Made by a program: the position numbers and the translations under genes | Shown here: piece by piece, positions 8,106-16,527 of the stretch | How the letters are laid out: each line of letters begins with the position of its first letter | Numbering within the stretch: position 1 is the first letter of the stretch | The notes under the pieces: model-generated | What the model saw: only the letters and a program-made list of their open reading frames with translations | Database searches by the model: none | What the model was told of the DNA's origin: nothing | Assembly (NCBI RefSeq): GCF_015234275.1 | Contig: NZ_JADGII010000006.1 | Direction: 5' to 3' (one strand) | Length of the DNA stretch: 64,000 nt | Source of the DNA: Prosthecochloris ethylica | GTDB lineage: Bacteria > Bacteroidota > Chlorobiia > Chlorobiales > Chlorobiaceae

Positions 8106-9584
8106 ATGTCTCATACTCAGCCCCACGACCTGGTGCAGAAAAGCACAGAAACCCATCCCGTGAACGCAGGTTTTGCTCAGAAAGTATGGGATGCGTGCAT
8201 CGAGATCATCAGGGGTAAAATCAACAATCAGGCGTTCAAGACCTGGTTTACTCCTATCAGACCCCTGCATTTCGCGGACAATGAGCTGACCATCGAGGTT
8301 CCAAGCCAGTTTTTCTATGAGTGGATCGAAGAAAACTATTCACGCTACGTGAAGGATGCTCTCAAGGAGATTATCGGTTCTGAAGGCAAGCTGATGTATT
8401 CGATTGTGATGGATAAATCGCAGGGCCATCCCGTGACAATTGAGTTGCCGCAGCAGAACATGGCCACGGCCGTCACCACTCCGATTGAAGAAGAGGAGCA
8501 TCGCGAAGAGGCCGCAGAACGCGAACGGTTCCGCAAAAACCGCCAGAAATTCGAAAGCCACCTCAACCCGAAGTATACGTTTTCCACCCTCATCAGGGGC
8601 GACTGCAACTCACTTGCGTTTGCGGCGTCAAAATCGGTCTCCCAGAATCCTGGCCAGAACGCTTTCAATCCGCTGGTTATCTATGGAGGGGTAGGTCTGG
8701 GAAAAACGCACATGATGCAGGCTATCGGCAATCAGGTACGTGAAAACGCCCATTCCAGTTACGTCCTGTACGTGTCGAGTGAAAAGTTTGCCATTGATTT
8801 TGTCAATGCGATCCAGAACGGAAACATCCAGGAATTCTCCTCGTTCTATCGAACGATCGATGTGCTGATTATCGACGACATCCAGTTTTTTGCCGGCAAG
8901 GAAAAAACCCAGGAAGAGATTTTTCACATCTTCAATACGCTCCATCAGTCAAACAAGCAGATCATCCTGTCATCGGACCGGCCCATCAAGGAAATCAAAG
9001 GGATCGAGGACAGGCTGATCTCACGATTCAACTGGGGCTTGTCGGTCGATCTTCAGCCACCGGACTACGAGACCAGAAAAGCGATTATCCAGAGCAAGCT
9101 CGAGCAGAACGGCGTGACGCTCGACAGTAACATTGTCGACTTCATCGCGACCAATGTCACCCAGAACGTCAGAGAGCTGGAAGGCTGCATTGTCAAACTC
9201 CTGGCGGCCCACTCCCTCTTCAATCAGGAAATCGACCTGGCGTTTACCAAATCGACACTCAAGGATATTATCAGGATCCAGGCAAAACAGCTGACGCTCG
9301 ATACGATAGAAAAGGCTGTATGTTCCTATTTTTCGATTACGCCGAACGACCTGAAAGGAAAATCGAAAAAAAAGGAAATCGCGACAGGACGGCAGATAGC
9401 GATGTACCTGAGCAAGGAACTCACAGATTCGTCACTGAAAACTATCGGGCTGCACTTCGGCGGGCGGGATCATTCGACGGTCATTCATGGCTGCAGCACC
9501 GTCAGCAAAAAAATGGAGAAGTCGATGGAGATGAGAAATACGGTGGAGGAGCTGAAAAAACGAATCGAGATCATGTCGATGTAA
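8106..9584 (+). CDS. dnaA: Chromosomal replication initiator DnaA
   Basis: A 492-residue initiator ATPase. Domain I (residues about 20-105) is followed by an acidic linker with EEEEHREEAAERERF. The AAA+ core has Walker A GGVGLGKTH near residue 195, Walker B DVLIIDDIQFFAGKEKTQEE and sensor ILSSDRP. The C-terminal DNA-binding domain carries the DnaA signature GGRDHSTVIHGC. Clusters of DnaA boxes on both sides of the gene make autoregulation and origin firing plausible. ATG 8106 gives a normal N-terminus. Confidence 0.97.
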   Translation: MSHTQPHDLVQKSTETHPVNAGFAQKVWDACIEIIRGKINNQAFKTWFTPIRPLHFADNELTIEVPSQFFYEWIEENYSRYVKDALKEIIGSEGKLMYSIVMDKSQGHPVTIELPQQNMATAVTTPIEEEEHREEAAERERFRKNRQKFESHLNPKYTFSTLIRGDCNSLAFAASKSVSQNPGQNAFNPLVIYGGVGLGKTHMMQAIGNQVRENAHSSYVLYVSSEKFAIDFVNAIQNGNIQEFSSFYRTIDVLIIDDIQFFAGKEKTQEEIFHIFNTLHQSNKQIILSSDRPIKEIKGIEDRLISRFNWGLSVDLQPPDYETRKAIIQSKLEQNGVTLDSNIVDFIATNVTQNVRELEGCIVKLLAAHSLFNQEIDLAFTKSTLKDIIRIQAKQLTLDTIEKAVCSYFSITPNDLKGKSKKKEIATGRQIAMYLSKELTDSSLKTIGLHFGGRDHSTVIHGCSTVSKKMEKSMEMRNTVEELKKRIEIMSM

Positions 9585-9872
9585 CAACCGACACCGGCGT
9601 GTGGATAACCTGTCTACAGCCTGTTCAGAACCACCAGAGATCTCAACATTCCCTGAACACCTGCAGCACACAACAGAACACCGATCTTGATAACTCACGA
9701 CCCCTCAAGAATCCATCAACAAGTTATCCACACGCATCCACGCCATCAAAATCACATTAAATCATTACAAAACAACAGCTTAATCATCCAAAAAACCGGT
9801 TATCAAGATTTCCACACATTCTACAACAACAACAACCTCTTTAACTACATATAATAATTAAAGTAAGAGAAG
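9585..9872. other. dnaA-dnaN intergenic region with DnaA boxes (possible second half of oriC)
   Basis: A 288-bp gene-free stretch. It has perfect DnaA boxes at 9600-9608 (TGTGGATAA) and 9724-9732 (TTATCCACA), and a weaker ATTTCCACA at 9808-9816. The second half is strongly AT-rich, with an (ACA)n-like run at about 9824-9836. Together with the boxes upstream of dnaA this suggests a bipartite origin. It should also contain the dnaN promoter. Confidence 0.6.
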
Positions 9873-10997
9873 ATGAAATTCTCAACATCCATCAGACACT
9901 TCCAGGACACGGTCAACAAGGTTACCCAGGCTATTCCAGCCAAAGCTCTCGATCCACGGTATGAAAACCTGCACCTCTCTCTCGATAACGGATCTCTGAC
10001 ACTGTTCGCTACCGATGGCGATATGTCGATTACGGCAATAACGGCTGTCGAATCTTCCGAAAACGGCCATGTTGGCATGAAAGCCCGTACGATACTCGAC
10101 TTTCTTCGCAGTATGTACGATACGTCCGTAACATTTGCCATCGAACGTCAGCAGTTGAGCGATCAGGGAATCATGGATATCTCGACCGACAAGGGATTGT
10201 ACAAGATTCCCTGTACGCTGGAGAGCAAACAGGAAAAAAAGGACAAATCATTCAGCCTGGAGCTTACCCTTCCTGTAAAAGACCTTTCAGACATTATCCA
10301 GAAGACCATTTTTGCCTGCAGTGTCGATGGCATGAGACCTGCCATGATGGGCGTCCTGTTTGAAATTGAAAACAACAGCATCACAGCGGTGTCGACTGAT
10401 GGCCATCGTCTCGTTCGTTGCCGTAAACCCTGCCAGTCCGAGGTAGCAGAAAAGCAGAAACTGGTCATACCTGCACGTGTATTGTCGATTCTGCAAAAAC
10501 TCATGGATGACGAACAGGTGACTGTCAGTATTGATACCACGAATAATTCTGTTCGTTTTACTTCGGGAAACATTGTTCTCGATGCCGCATTAATTGTGGA
10601 ACAATATCCTAATTATGAGGCTGTTATTCCTCTGGAAAACGATAAAAATGTACGTGTGGAGCGTTCATTGCTGTACGATTCAGTGAAACGCGTCGGACGT
10701 TTTTCAAGCATAGGTGACATTCGTTTCAGTATTGCATCGAACAGTATCGATCTGATGGCTGAGAATACGAACGAGGGTGAATCAGCTCGTGAAGGTCTGC
10801 CGTGTACGTATGAAGGTGACGACATCACCATCGGTTTCAACTCAAAGTTTATCGAAGCGGCTCTCGCTCATATAGAATCGGATGCCGTCACGATGGAGCT
10901 CAGTACTCCTACTACGGCCGTTATCCTTAAACCAGCTGACGAGAAAGAAGAACGTGACCTGATCATTCTTGTTATGCCCGTGCGTATCAATAACTGA
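9873..10997 (+). CDS. dnaN: DNA polymerase III beta sliding clamp
   Basis: A 374-residue clamp protein with the three-fold repeated DnaN fold. Recognisable segments include the N-terminal IRHFQDTVNKVTQAIPAKA, the central MRPAMMGVLFEIENNSITAV and STDGHRLVRCR, and the C-terminal LIILVMPVRI. It confers processivity on Pol III and is also the docking platform for other polymerases. It lies between dnaA and recF in the canonical order, with 17 bp to the recF start. Confidence 0.96.
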   Translation: MKFSTSIRHFQDTVNKVTQAIPAKALDPRYENLHLSLDNGSLTLFATDGDMSITAITAVESSENGHVGMKARTILDFLRSMYDTSVTFAIERQQLSDQGIMDISTDKGLYKIPCTLESKQEKKDKSFSLELTLPVKDLSDIIQKTIFACSVDGMRPAMMGVLFEIENNSITAVSTDGHRLVRCRKPCQSEVAEKQKLVIPARVLSILQKLMDDEQVTVSIDTTNNSVRFTSGNIVLDAALIVEQYPNYEAVIPLENDKNVRVERSLLYDSVKRVGRFSSIGDIRFSIASNSIDLMAENTNEGESAREGLPCTYEGDDITIGFNSKFIEAALAHIESDAVTMELSTPTTAVILKPADEKEERDLIILVMPVRINN

Positions 10998-11014
10998 GTT
11001 CAACGTAAAGGTTC

Positions 11015-12112
11015 TTGAAACTCAACACGATAAAGCTGCAGCATTTCAGAAAGCATGATAATCTGGAGTTTTCCCCTTCTGGAGGAATCACGCTTGTATA
11101 CGGACCAAACGGAACGGGAAAGAGCAACATTCTTGAGGCAATTCACTTCTGTGCACTGGCTCGGGGGATGAACAATGCCCCTGATCGGGAGTGTATGAAC
11201 TTTGCAGCAGATCATTTTCTGCTGCAGGGTTTTTTTGAAAGCGACCTGGAGGTTGCCTGTGATATTCAGGTCAGCTATTCGCCCCGGGAAGGAAAACGCA
11301 TCAGCCTGAACAAGAGCGATCTTCCCCGTTTTTCCGACCTGATCGGCGTGGTTCCCTGTGTAACGTTTTCCCCTCTGGAACTTCCCGTGGTCAATGGGCC
11401 TCCCGGCGAACGGCGGAGATTTGTCGATTCAGCTCTCTGCCAGATCAGCAGAACGTATCTCGAGAGGCTTCAGCAGTACCGTCGAATCCTTCAGCAGCGC
11501 AATGCGCTGTTGAGTAAGGCGGCGTACGAACCTCATTACAAGCAGAGCATTCACCTCTGGACAGAGCACCTTGCGGAGGCCGCAGCTGCCGTTATGACAG
11601 ACAGATTGCATTTTCTTGAGGAGTTTTCCGTTGCTGTCGATGAGGTTTTTTCGCTTATGGGAATCGGAGAAACTCCATCAATTTCATACCGTTCTTCTCT
11701 TGGTATGTCTGGTGATTTGGCTGGTTTTGATGTGATTAAAGATTTTATTTTTTCTCGTTTTTCTGATATTAACGAGCAGGAGATTCAAAGAAAGCAGACG
11801 CTTATTGGTCCTCATCGCGATGATTTTTTGTTTGAAATCGATGGGAAAGAAGTGAAAAGATATGCTTCACAGGGACAGATGAGAACATTTCTTATTGCAT
11901 TGAAAATTGCTCTTCAGAAATATATCTTCAGCAAGAAAAGTGAGGCTCCTGTATTTTTGCTCGACGATATTTTCAGTGAACTTGATGATATACGTGTGGA
12001 GAAAGTGTTGGAGGTTATTCATGAATCCGGACAGGCGATTATCACATCGACATCAAAAAAGAATATTGATTTTCTCGATGAAGTAGCGCTTCACACTCTT
12101 CTGAATTCCTGA
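11015..12112 (+). CDS. recF: DNA replication and repair protein RecF
   Basis: An SMC-like ATPase of 365 residues that loads RecA at gaps together with RecOR. Walker A is YGPNGTGKSNILEAI (near residue 30). The ABC-type signature region is YASQGQMRTFLIALKIAL, and Walker B is PVFLLDDIFSELDD. The start is TTG at 11015, read as Met, with AAAGGT just upstream. No in-frame ATG preserves the N-terminal KLNTIKLQHFRKH motif. The 3' half is noticeably more AT-rich than its neighbours. Confidence 0.94.
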   Translation: MKLNTIKLQHFRKHDNLEFSPSGGITLVYGPNGTGKSNILEAIHFCALARGMNNAPDRECMNFAADHFLLQGFFESDLEVACDIQVSYSPREGKRISLNKSDLPRFSDLIGVVPCVTFSPLELPVVNGPPGERRRFVDSALCQISRTYLERLQQYRRILQQRNALLSKAAYEPHYKQSIHLWTEHLAEAAAAVMTDRLHFLEEFSVAVDEVFSLMGIGETPSISYRSSLGMSGDLAGFDVIKDFIFSRFSDINEQEIQRKQTLIGPHRDDFLFEIDGKEVKRYASQGQMRTFLIALKIALQKYIFSKKSEAPVFLLDDIFSELDDIRVEKVLEVIHESGQAIITSTSKKNIDFLDEVALHTLLNS

Positions 12113-12126
12113 TTCTGAGGTGATGT

Positions 12127-12417
12127 ATGGCCAGTAAACATCCAAGGAAGCTCGATGATATCGTACTTGAAATGTGCGGTGTGCTTGGGCTTGACGAAGC
12201 ATATGAGCAGCACCGGATCATGAACGTCTGGAACACTGTTGTCGGAGATACCATCACCCGGGTTTCCCGTGTCCGCCATTGCAAGGATGGTGTGCTCTAT
12301 GTAACGGTTTTCAATGCTTCATGGCGTCAGGAGCTGCGTTTCAGGAAGCGCCATGTTATCAGTGCACTGAACAAGGAACTGGGAAGCGATATCGTCCGCG
12401 ATATCGTGTTTTACTGA
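12127..12417 (+). CDS. DUF721 (DciA-like) protein
   Basis: A 96-residue protein matching the DUF721 family. It has an N-terminal helix, the NVWNTVVGDTITRVSRVRH core, then LYVTVFNASWRQELRFRK and a C-terminal helix. DciA members of this family load the replicative helicase DnaB in bacteria that lack DnaC. Its place directly after recF in the origin operon fits a replication role. Assignment to DciA itself is inference, because the protein is short and only the DUF721 core is present. Confidence 0.75.
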   Translation: MASKHPRKLDDIVLEMCGVLGLDEAYEQHRIMNVWNTVVGDTITRVSRVRHCKDGVLYVTVFNASWRQELRFRKRHVISALNKELGSDIVRDIVFY

Positions 12418-12642
12418 GTCGTGAGGTGTTCTCCTGCCGGGTTTTGTTGCTGTGACCATGTTTCGACATGACAATGTTTCGACAGTGAAGACGTACGTGG
12501 GACGATATCCGGAACATCCGGTCGCGATTACGGGATCGATATCACTGTTTGAACTGTAGAGCGGCTGCAGAGGGAAACCAGCACTAGTGAACATCTCTGC
12601 CGTTGGGATGTTGCTGGAGGGCAGGGTGAGCGGGGAAAAACA

Positions 12643-12671
12643 ACAAGGGAGGCACTGTATGCCTCCCTTGT
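12643..12671 (-). terminator. Rho-independent terminator of the flavodiiron gene
   Basis: A perfect 11-bp stem (ACAAGGGAGGC at 12643 paired with its complement ending at 12671) around a 7-nt loop. On the minus strand the stem is followed by GTTGTTTTT. It lies 20 bp past the stop of the minus-strand fprA-like gene. Confidence 0.8.
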
Positions 12672-12690
12672 GATCGTCTGTGTACCGATA

Positions 12691-13914
12691 TCAGGTGTCA
12701 CAGACAAGCTTGTTTTTTTCGATCAGAGCTTCAGCAAACTCTCTGCCGAAATCAATGCATTCCTGAAACTCCTTTTCATGAGGTTTGAACTTCACTTTCA
12801 TGTTTTTGTCGAAGACTTTGAGCTTCAGGTTTGTAAAGTTTGTCTCGATAATTTTCGTGCTTTCTCCGCTCCATCCGTAGGATCCGAATGCCGCACCAAG
12901 TTTTCCCCGGTCGCGGATTGGATTGATTGCGGCAAAGAGCTGGTATATCTGAGGAACGATATTCTGATTGATTGTCGGTGACCCCACGACGATTGCCGAA
13001 CTGTGCGCAATCTTTTCCTCGAGTTTCGAGAAATGCATGTTTTCGATGTCACACACATCGACCGTGAAGTTGCATGCAGGCCTGATCCCTTCAGCTATCT
13101 TTTCCGCCATGAGGGTCGTGTTTTCATACGCAGAGACATACGCTACCAGGATGTTTTTTTCATTTGGAAGCGCAATAGCGCTCTGTGAGTATTTTTTCGA
13201 CAGCTCGACATATTTCTTCCAGTCTGAACGAAGAATCGGTCCGTGACCGGGGCAGATGACCTTGATATCAAGGTCCTTGATCCTTTCGATGGCATCGAGC
13301 ATGTATTTGCTGAACGGCCGGAGAATAGCGTCGAAGTAGTAGGTGAACGCATCGTCAAAATCTCCTACCTTGTCGTCGTACATCTCTTCATGGCAGTAGT
13401 GGCACCCAAAGGAGTCACAGGTAAACAGGACGTTGTCTTCTTCGAGCCAGGTATAGATGCTGTCCGGCCAGTGCAGGTTGAGGGCGTTGATGAACCTCAG
13501 GGTTTTGTTGCCGAGATCGAGCGTGTCACCATCTTTGACAGTCTTGTACGCAAATTCTTTTCCGACAAGGTCTTTGAGAAATTTGATGGCGTTTGCGCTC
13601 CCGACAACGGTTGCGTTGGGGGCTACTTCGAGCAGGTTGCCGATGTTGCCCGAGTGATCCGGTTCCGTGTGATCGACAATGATGTATTCGATCTCGGTAG
13701 GGTCCGTTACCTGTTTGATTTTTTCAAGATAAGCGGGCCAGAATTTTTCCTTGCTTGTCTCTACAACGGCTTTTTTCTCCGCATTGATAAAGTATGAGTT
13801 GTAGGTGGTACCGTATTTGGTTTCCATGACAATGTCAAAGGTGACAAGTCCCGGATCCAGGACTCCGATCCACGTTACATCGTCTGTTACCGGTAAAACT
13901 CTGTTATCAGTCAT
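12691..13914 (-). CDS. fprA: Flavodiiron protein (A-type flavoprotein, O2/NO reductase)
   Basis: A 407-residue soluble protein with a metallo-beta-lactamase-like di-iron domain and a C-terminal flavodoxin domain. Iron ligands are visible in DHTEPDHSGN (H-x-E-x-D-H), in the CDSFGCHYCHEE region and in CPGHGPILRSDW. The flavodoxin part has VAYVSAYENTTLMAEKIAEG and FGSYGWSGE. These enzymes reduce O2 or NO to protect anaerobes, taking electrons from rubredoxin or ferredoxin. It has its own hairpin terminator. The 162-bp gap upstream to polB holds no gene that I can see. Confidence 0.92.
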   Translation of the reverse strand: MTDNRVLPVTDDVTWIGVLDPGLVTFDIVMETKYGTTYNSYFINAEKKAVVETSKEKFWPAYLEKIKQVTDPTEIEYIIVDHTEPDHSGNIGNLLEVAPNATVVGSANAIKFLKDLVGKEFAYKTVKDGDTLDLGNKTLRFINALNLHWPDSIYTWLEEDNVLFTCDSFGCHYCHEEMYDDKVGDFDDAFTYYFDAILRPFSKYMLDAIERIKDLDIKVICPGHGPILRSDWKKYVELSKKYSQSAIALPNEKNILVAYVSAYENTTLMAEKIAEGIRPACNFTVDVCDIENMHFSKLEEKIAHSSAIVVGSPTINQNIVPQIYQLFAAINPIRDRGKLGAAFGSYGWSGESTKIIETNFTNLKLKVFDKNMKVKFKPHEKEFQECIDFGREFAEALIEKNKLVCDT

Positions 13915-14076
13915 TGTATGATGTTTGGTTAGTGTTGTGCTTGGTATTCAAGGGTGCTGTATTCTTATTCAGTATAGTTACGATTCAGGGTTCCTGAAAG
14001 TTCCATGTATGCTTTCTTTCCGAAGTTTACGGGGAATTCATTGTACACAGTCTACATACGTGTATTTGGAGGGCTT

Positions 14077-16464
14077 TCAGAATAGGCCCTGTTCAGGGGG
14101 CTGTGTGTCACTGTCCCTGCTCTCGATTTCCCGGATCAACTCGATGCCTTCGGGGGAAAATGAAAAGAGGGTATCTGTCGTAAAGATAGCACTGAAATCC
14201 TGTGGTCTGAAGAACGGGAGAAATTTCTGGCTGAATTCATCGAGCCTCTTCAGGTAGAACTGTGTGTTTTCATCCGGCTGCCCGGGGTTCCATTCATCCG
14301 CAAGTTTGCCTCTGTCGTAATGGCTTGTCTGCAGCCCGCTTCCGGCAACATAATAGGTGATCCGGTCACCCTTGTTTACCGTGAGCCCTTTTCTGATGGC
14401 CAGTTCATAGGTGATGGTTTTTGAACGGGTTCCGGTCGTGACATCATTCTTGTATTGGTCGAGGGGCGTTTTCATGGATTCGGTTCTCGAAAAATCCTCG
14501 ATGCTCCACTCATGGTTCATGATCCTGTTTTTCCAGTGAACGTACAGATCATGAAGTCCCTGAATATCTTCCTCCAGAAGCTTTTTGAAGCCTTCACGTA
14601 CAAATTCCCGGCCGAATTTTTCACCGCTTCTGCTGATAAGTGACGACCCCTTGAGTTTCATGCTCCCGTCGTACTGCAGCAGGACATAATTTTTTTTCAT
14701 GTAGGAGATCATTTTTCTGAACCTCCCGTCATAACCGATCGTGATGCCTTCCGGCATGACATCGGATACCTCCCTGACCAGTGCTATTTCCTGTTCCTCG
14801 GTTGTGATATGCGGTGGAGGAACGAACAGGATGCCGTCAGTGTCTACTTCGATCACCCGTGAACCACGGGATTCAAACTCCCTGATCATCTGCCGGGCAA
14901 TTTCCTGTCCTGTCGTCGTTACCCGCTCCGCTTCGCCGTAATCATTGAATATACCACCGCTGAAACCGAGATAACCGTACATGGCATTGATGACGATTTT
15001 AAACGATGCCTGCATGGCATCGAGGTTTTCTGACAACTGCCTGTTGCCGTTTCGCTTTTCCTCCTTCGCGCTGTTCTTTGCCTTGAATCTCAGGTCTTTC
15101 AGGTCGGAAAGGATTCTGGGAAATATCCTGCGTTCATCACTTGCAGGACAGACATGGTACGTGAGCATGATGGAGGGATACAGGGATTCGACATCAGCAT
15201 ACACAACGGGCCCGAGGATTCCTTTCAGAAAGACATCGGTATAACCTCCCGAGCCCTGTTGTCCTGTTCCTGGCCTTGGAATGCTGTGTTTGTGACGCAG
15301 ATACTCCCTGACCATGACGCCTTCAATTTTTGCAGCCGGTCCCATTCGTGATGTCTGTGCGTAGCTGTAGGGCATCATCTGCGTCTGGTAGAAGTTGCTT
15401 CCCGAGAGGATTGACGATATCTCTCTCGTTTCCCGGACATCGTCCAGGGCGTATGCCAGGAGCTTTTCAGGATTGTTGTCCCACAGGTCGGCTATTTCAC
15501 TGTAATCCACATAGGTCCTGTCCGGAGCGGCCACTCCGAAAAATTTTGCCGCTACTTTCAGTCCATAACCCGGCATTGACCGCCGGGCGACATCATAACT
15601 CTGAACAAGAAAGTAGGTATCGATCACATGTCTTCCTGCAATTTCATAATAGTGGTAGTCGATCGATCGTTCGGCAAATCGTATGCTGGCAGGATAGCTT
15701 CTGGGAATGGATCCATCCCTTCCCAGGCGAAATTCAACCCCGTTGATTTCGCATCGGCGTTGCAGGTAGGGGAGGTCGAAATTGAAAATATTATGACCTT
15801 CGATGACATCGGGATCCTGTGCCTGGATGATACTGACCAGTTCTTCGAGCAGTTCCTTTTCCGTGCGTTCTTTTGCATGGATTACCCGTTCCCACCCCCT
15901 GTTGTCACAGAGTGAGATGATTATGATCGGATCTTTCCCATGCTCTACTTTTGTCGAGGTGTTTTTTTCAGGCCTGTAGTATGTTTCGATATCGAGCTGC
16001 AGACGGTGGAGCTCGTCAAACACCATACCCTTGAACAGGGTTTTTCCTGTCTGCATGAGGTACTGGGTGATGGCATCGCCCCGGTTGTAGACGAGATGGG
16101 TTTTCCCTGGTGGCTGTTGAGATTCTTCGCCTTCGGGGGTGCTTTTGGACTGAATATGGTCGAGAGCGCTACGGTAGTTGCTCCAGCTTTTGAAGATCGC
16201 GAGGTATTGATAGTAGTTATCTCCTTCGAGCCTGATGAGCCAGTATTTTTCCTGGCGCCTGGGGATAAAGTCCTGCAGGAGTTCATGACCTGAAAGAAAA
16301 AAAAATGGAAAAAACGGTTCGTTCCTGTTTGTAATGCCATCACTGCTTCGTGTATATAGACGTATTTCGGCATCACCAGACTGGTGCAGTCCGATGATTC
16401 GTTCTTCCTTGTCTTTTCCGTACAGCAAGGTATTGTTGAACGTAGTGTCGGCAAGTATATTCAT
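14077..16464 (-). CDS. polB: Family-B DNA polymerase
   Basis: About 795 residues with a complete 3'-5' exonuclease and polymerase. Exo I is QLDIETYY, Exo II EGHNIFNFDLPYL and Exo III YALDDVRETRE. Polymerase motif A is DVESLYPSIM, motif B KIVINAMYGYLGF and motif C EVDTDGILF. It is probably a repair or translesion polymerase like Pol II. The frame is open to ATG 16521, but that first codon and the next five lie inside a parS palindrome. ATG 16464, preceded by AAGAAGAGAAC, is the better start. It lies downstream of mnmG on the same strand. Confidence 0.9.
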   Translation of the reverse strand: MNILADTTFNNTLLYGKDKEERIIGLHQSGDAEIRLYTRSSDGITNRNEPFFPFFFLSGHELLQDFIPRRQEKYWLIRLEGDNYYQYLAIFKSWSNYRSALDHIQSKSTPEGEESQQPPGKTHLVYNRGDAITQYLMQTGKTLFKGMVFDELHRLQLDIETYYRPEKNTSTKVEHGKDPIIIISLCDNRGWERVIHAKERTEKELLEELVSIIQAQDPDVIEGHNIFNFDLPYLQRRCEINGVEFRLGRDGSIPRSYPASIRFAERSIDYHYYEIAGRHVIDTYFLVQSYDVARRSMPGYGLKVAAKFFGVAAPDRTYVDYSEIADLWDNNPEKLLAYALDDVRETREISSILSGSNFYQTQMMPYSYAQTSRMGPAAKIEGVMVREYLRHKHSIPRPGTGQQGSGGYTDVFLKGILGPVVYADVESLYPSIMLTYHVCPASDERRIFPRILSDLKDLRFKAKNSAKEEKRNGNRQLSENLDAMQASFKIVINAMYGYLGFSGGIFNDYGEAERVTTTGQEIARQMIREFESRGSRVIEVDTDGILFVPPPHITTEEQEIALVREVSDVMPEGITIGYDGRFRKMISYMKKNYVLLQYDGSMKLKGSSLISRSGEKFGREFVREGFKKLLEEDIQGLHDLYVHWKNRIMNHEWSIEDFSRTESMKTPLDQYKNDVTTGTRSKTITYELAIRKGLTVNKGDRITYYVAGSGLQTSHYDRGKLADEWNPGQPDENTQFYLKRLDEFSQKFLPFFRPQDFSAIFTTDTLFSFSPEGIELIREIESRDSDTQPPEQGLF

Positions 16465-16504
16465 GTTCTCTTCTTTTTCGCCTGTGTTGAACTGTTCGTG
16501 GAAA

Positions 16505-16520
16505 TGTTTCACGTGAAACA
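16505..16520. promoter_or_regulatory. parS: parS centromere site 1
   Basis: An exact 16-bp palindrome TGTTTCACGTGAAACA, the bacterial parS consensus bound by ParB/Spo0J. It lies in the gap between mnmG and polB. A second identical copy lies 1.9 kb away, upstream of mnmG. Both are within 11 kb of the putative origin, as expected of chromosomal parS. Confidence 0.92.
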
Positions 16521-16527
16521 TTTCGGT

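Noticed and set aside
9824..9836. Short ACA repeat upstream of dnaN, considered as part of a repeat array
   Set aside because: Only about four trinucleotide units with no spacers; not a CRISPR or functional satellite.
12418..12642. Possible small gene between DUF721 and the flavodiiron terminator
   Set aside because: The only frames (for example minus strand 12319-12594) overlap the DUF721 gene and show no family pattern or ribosome site.
16465..16521. N-terminal extension of polB beginning MFHVKHF
   Set aside because: The first codons are the parS palindrome; a better start with a ribosome site lies at 16464.
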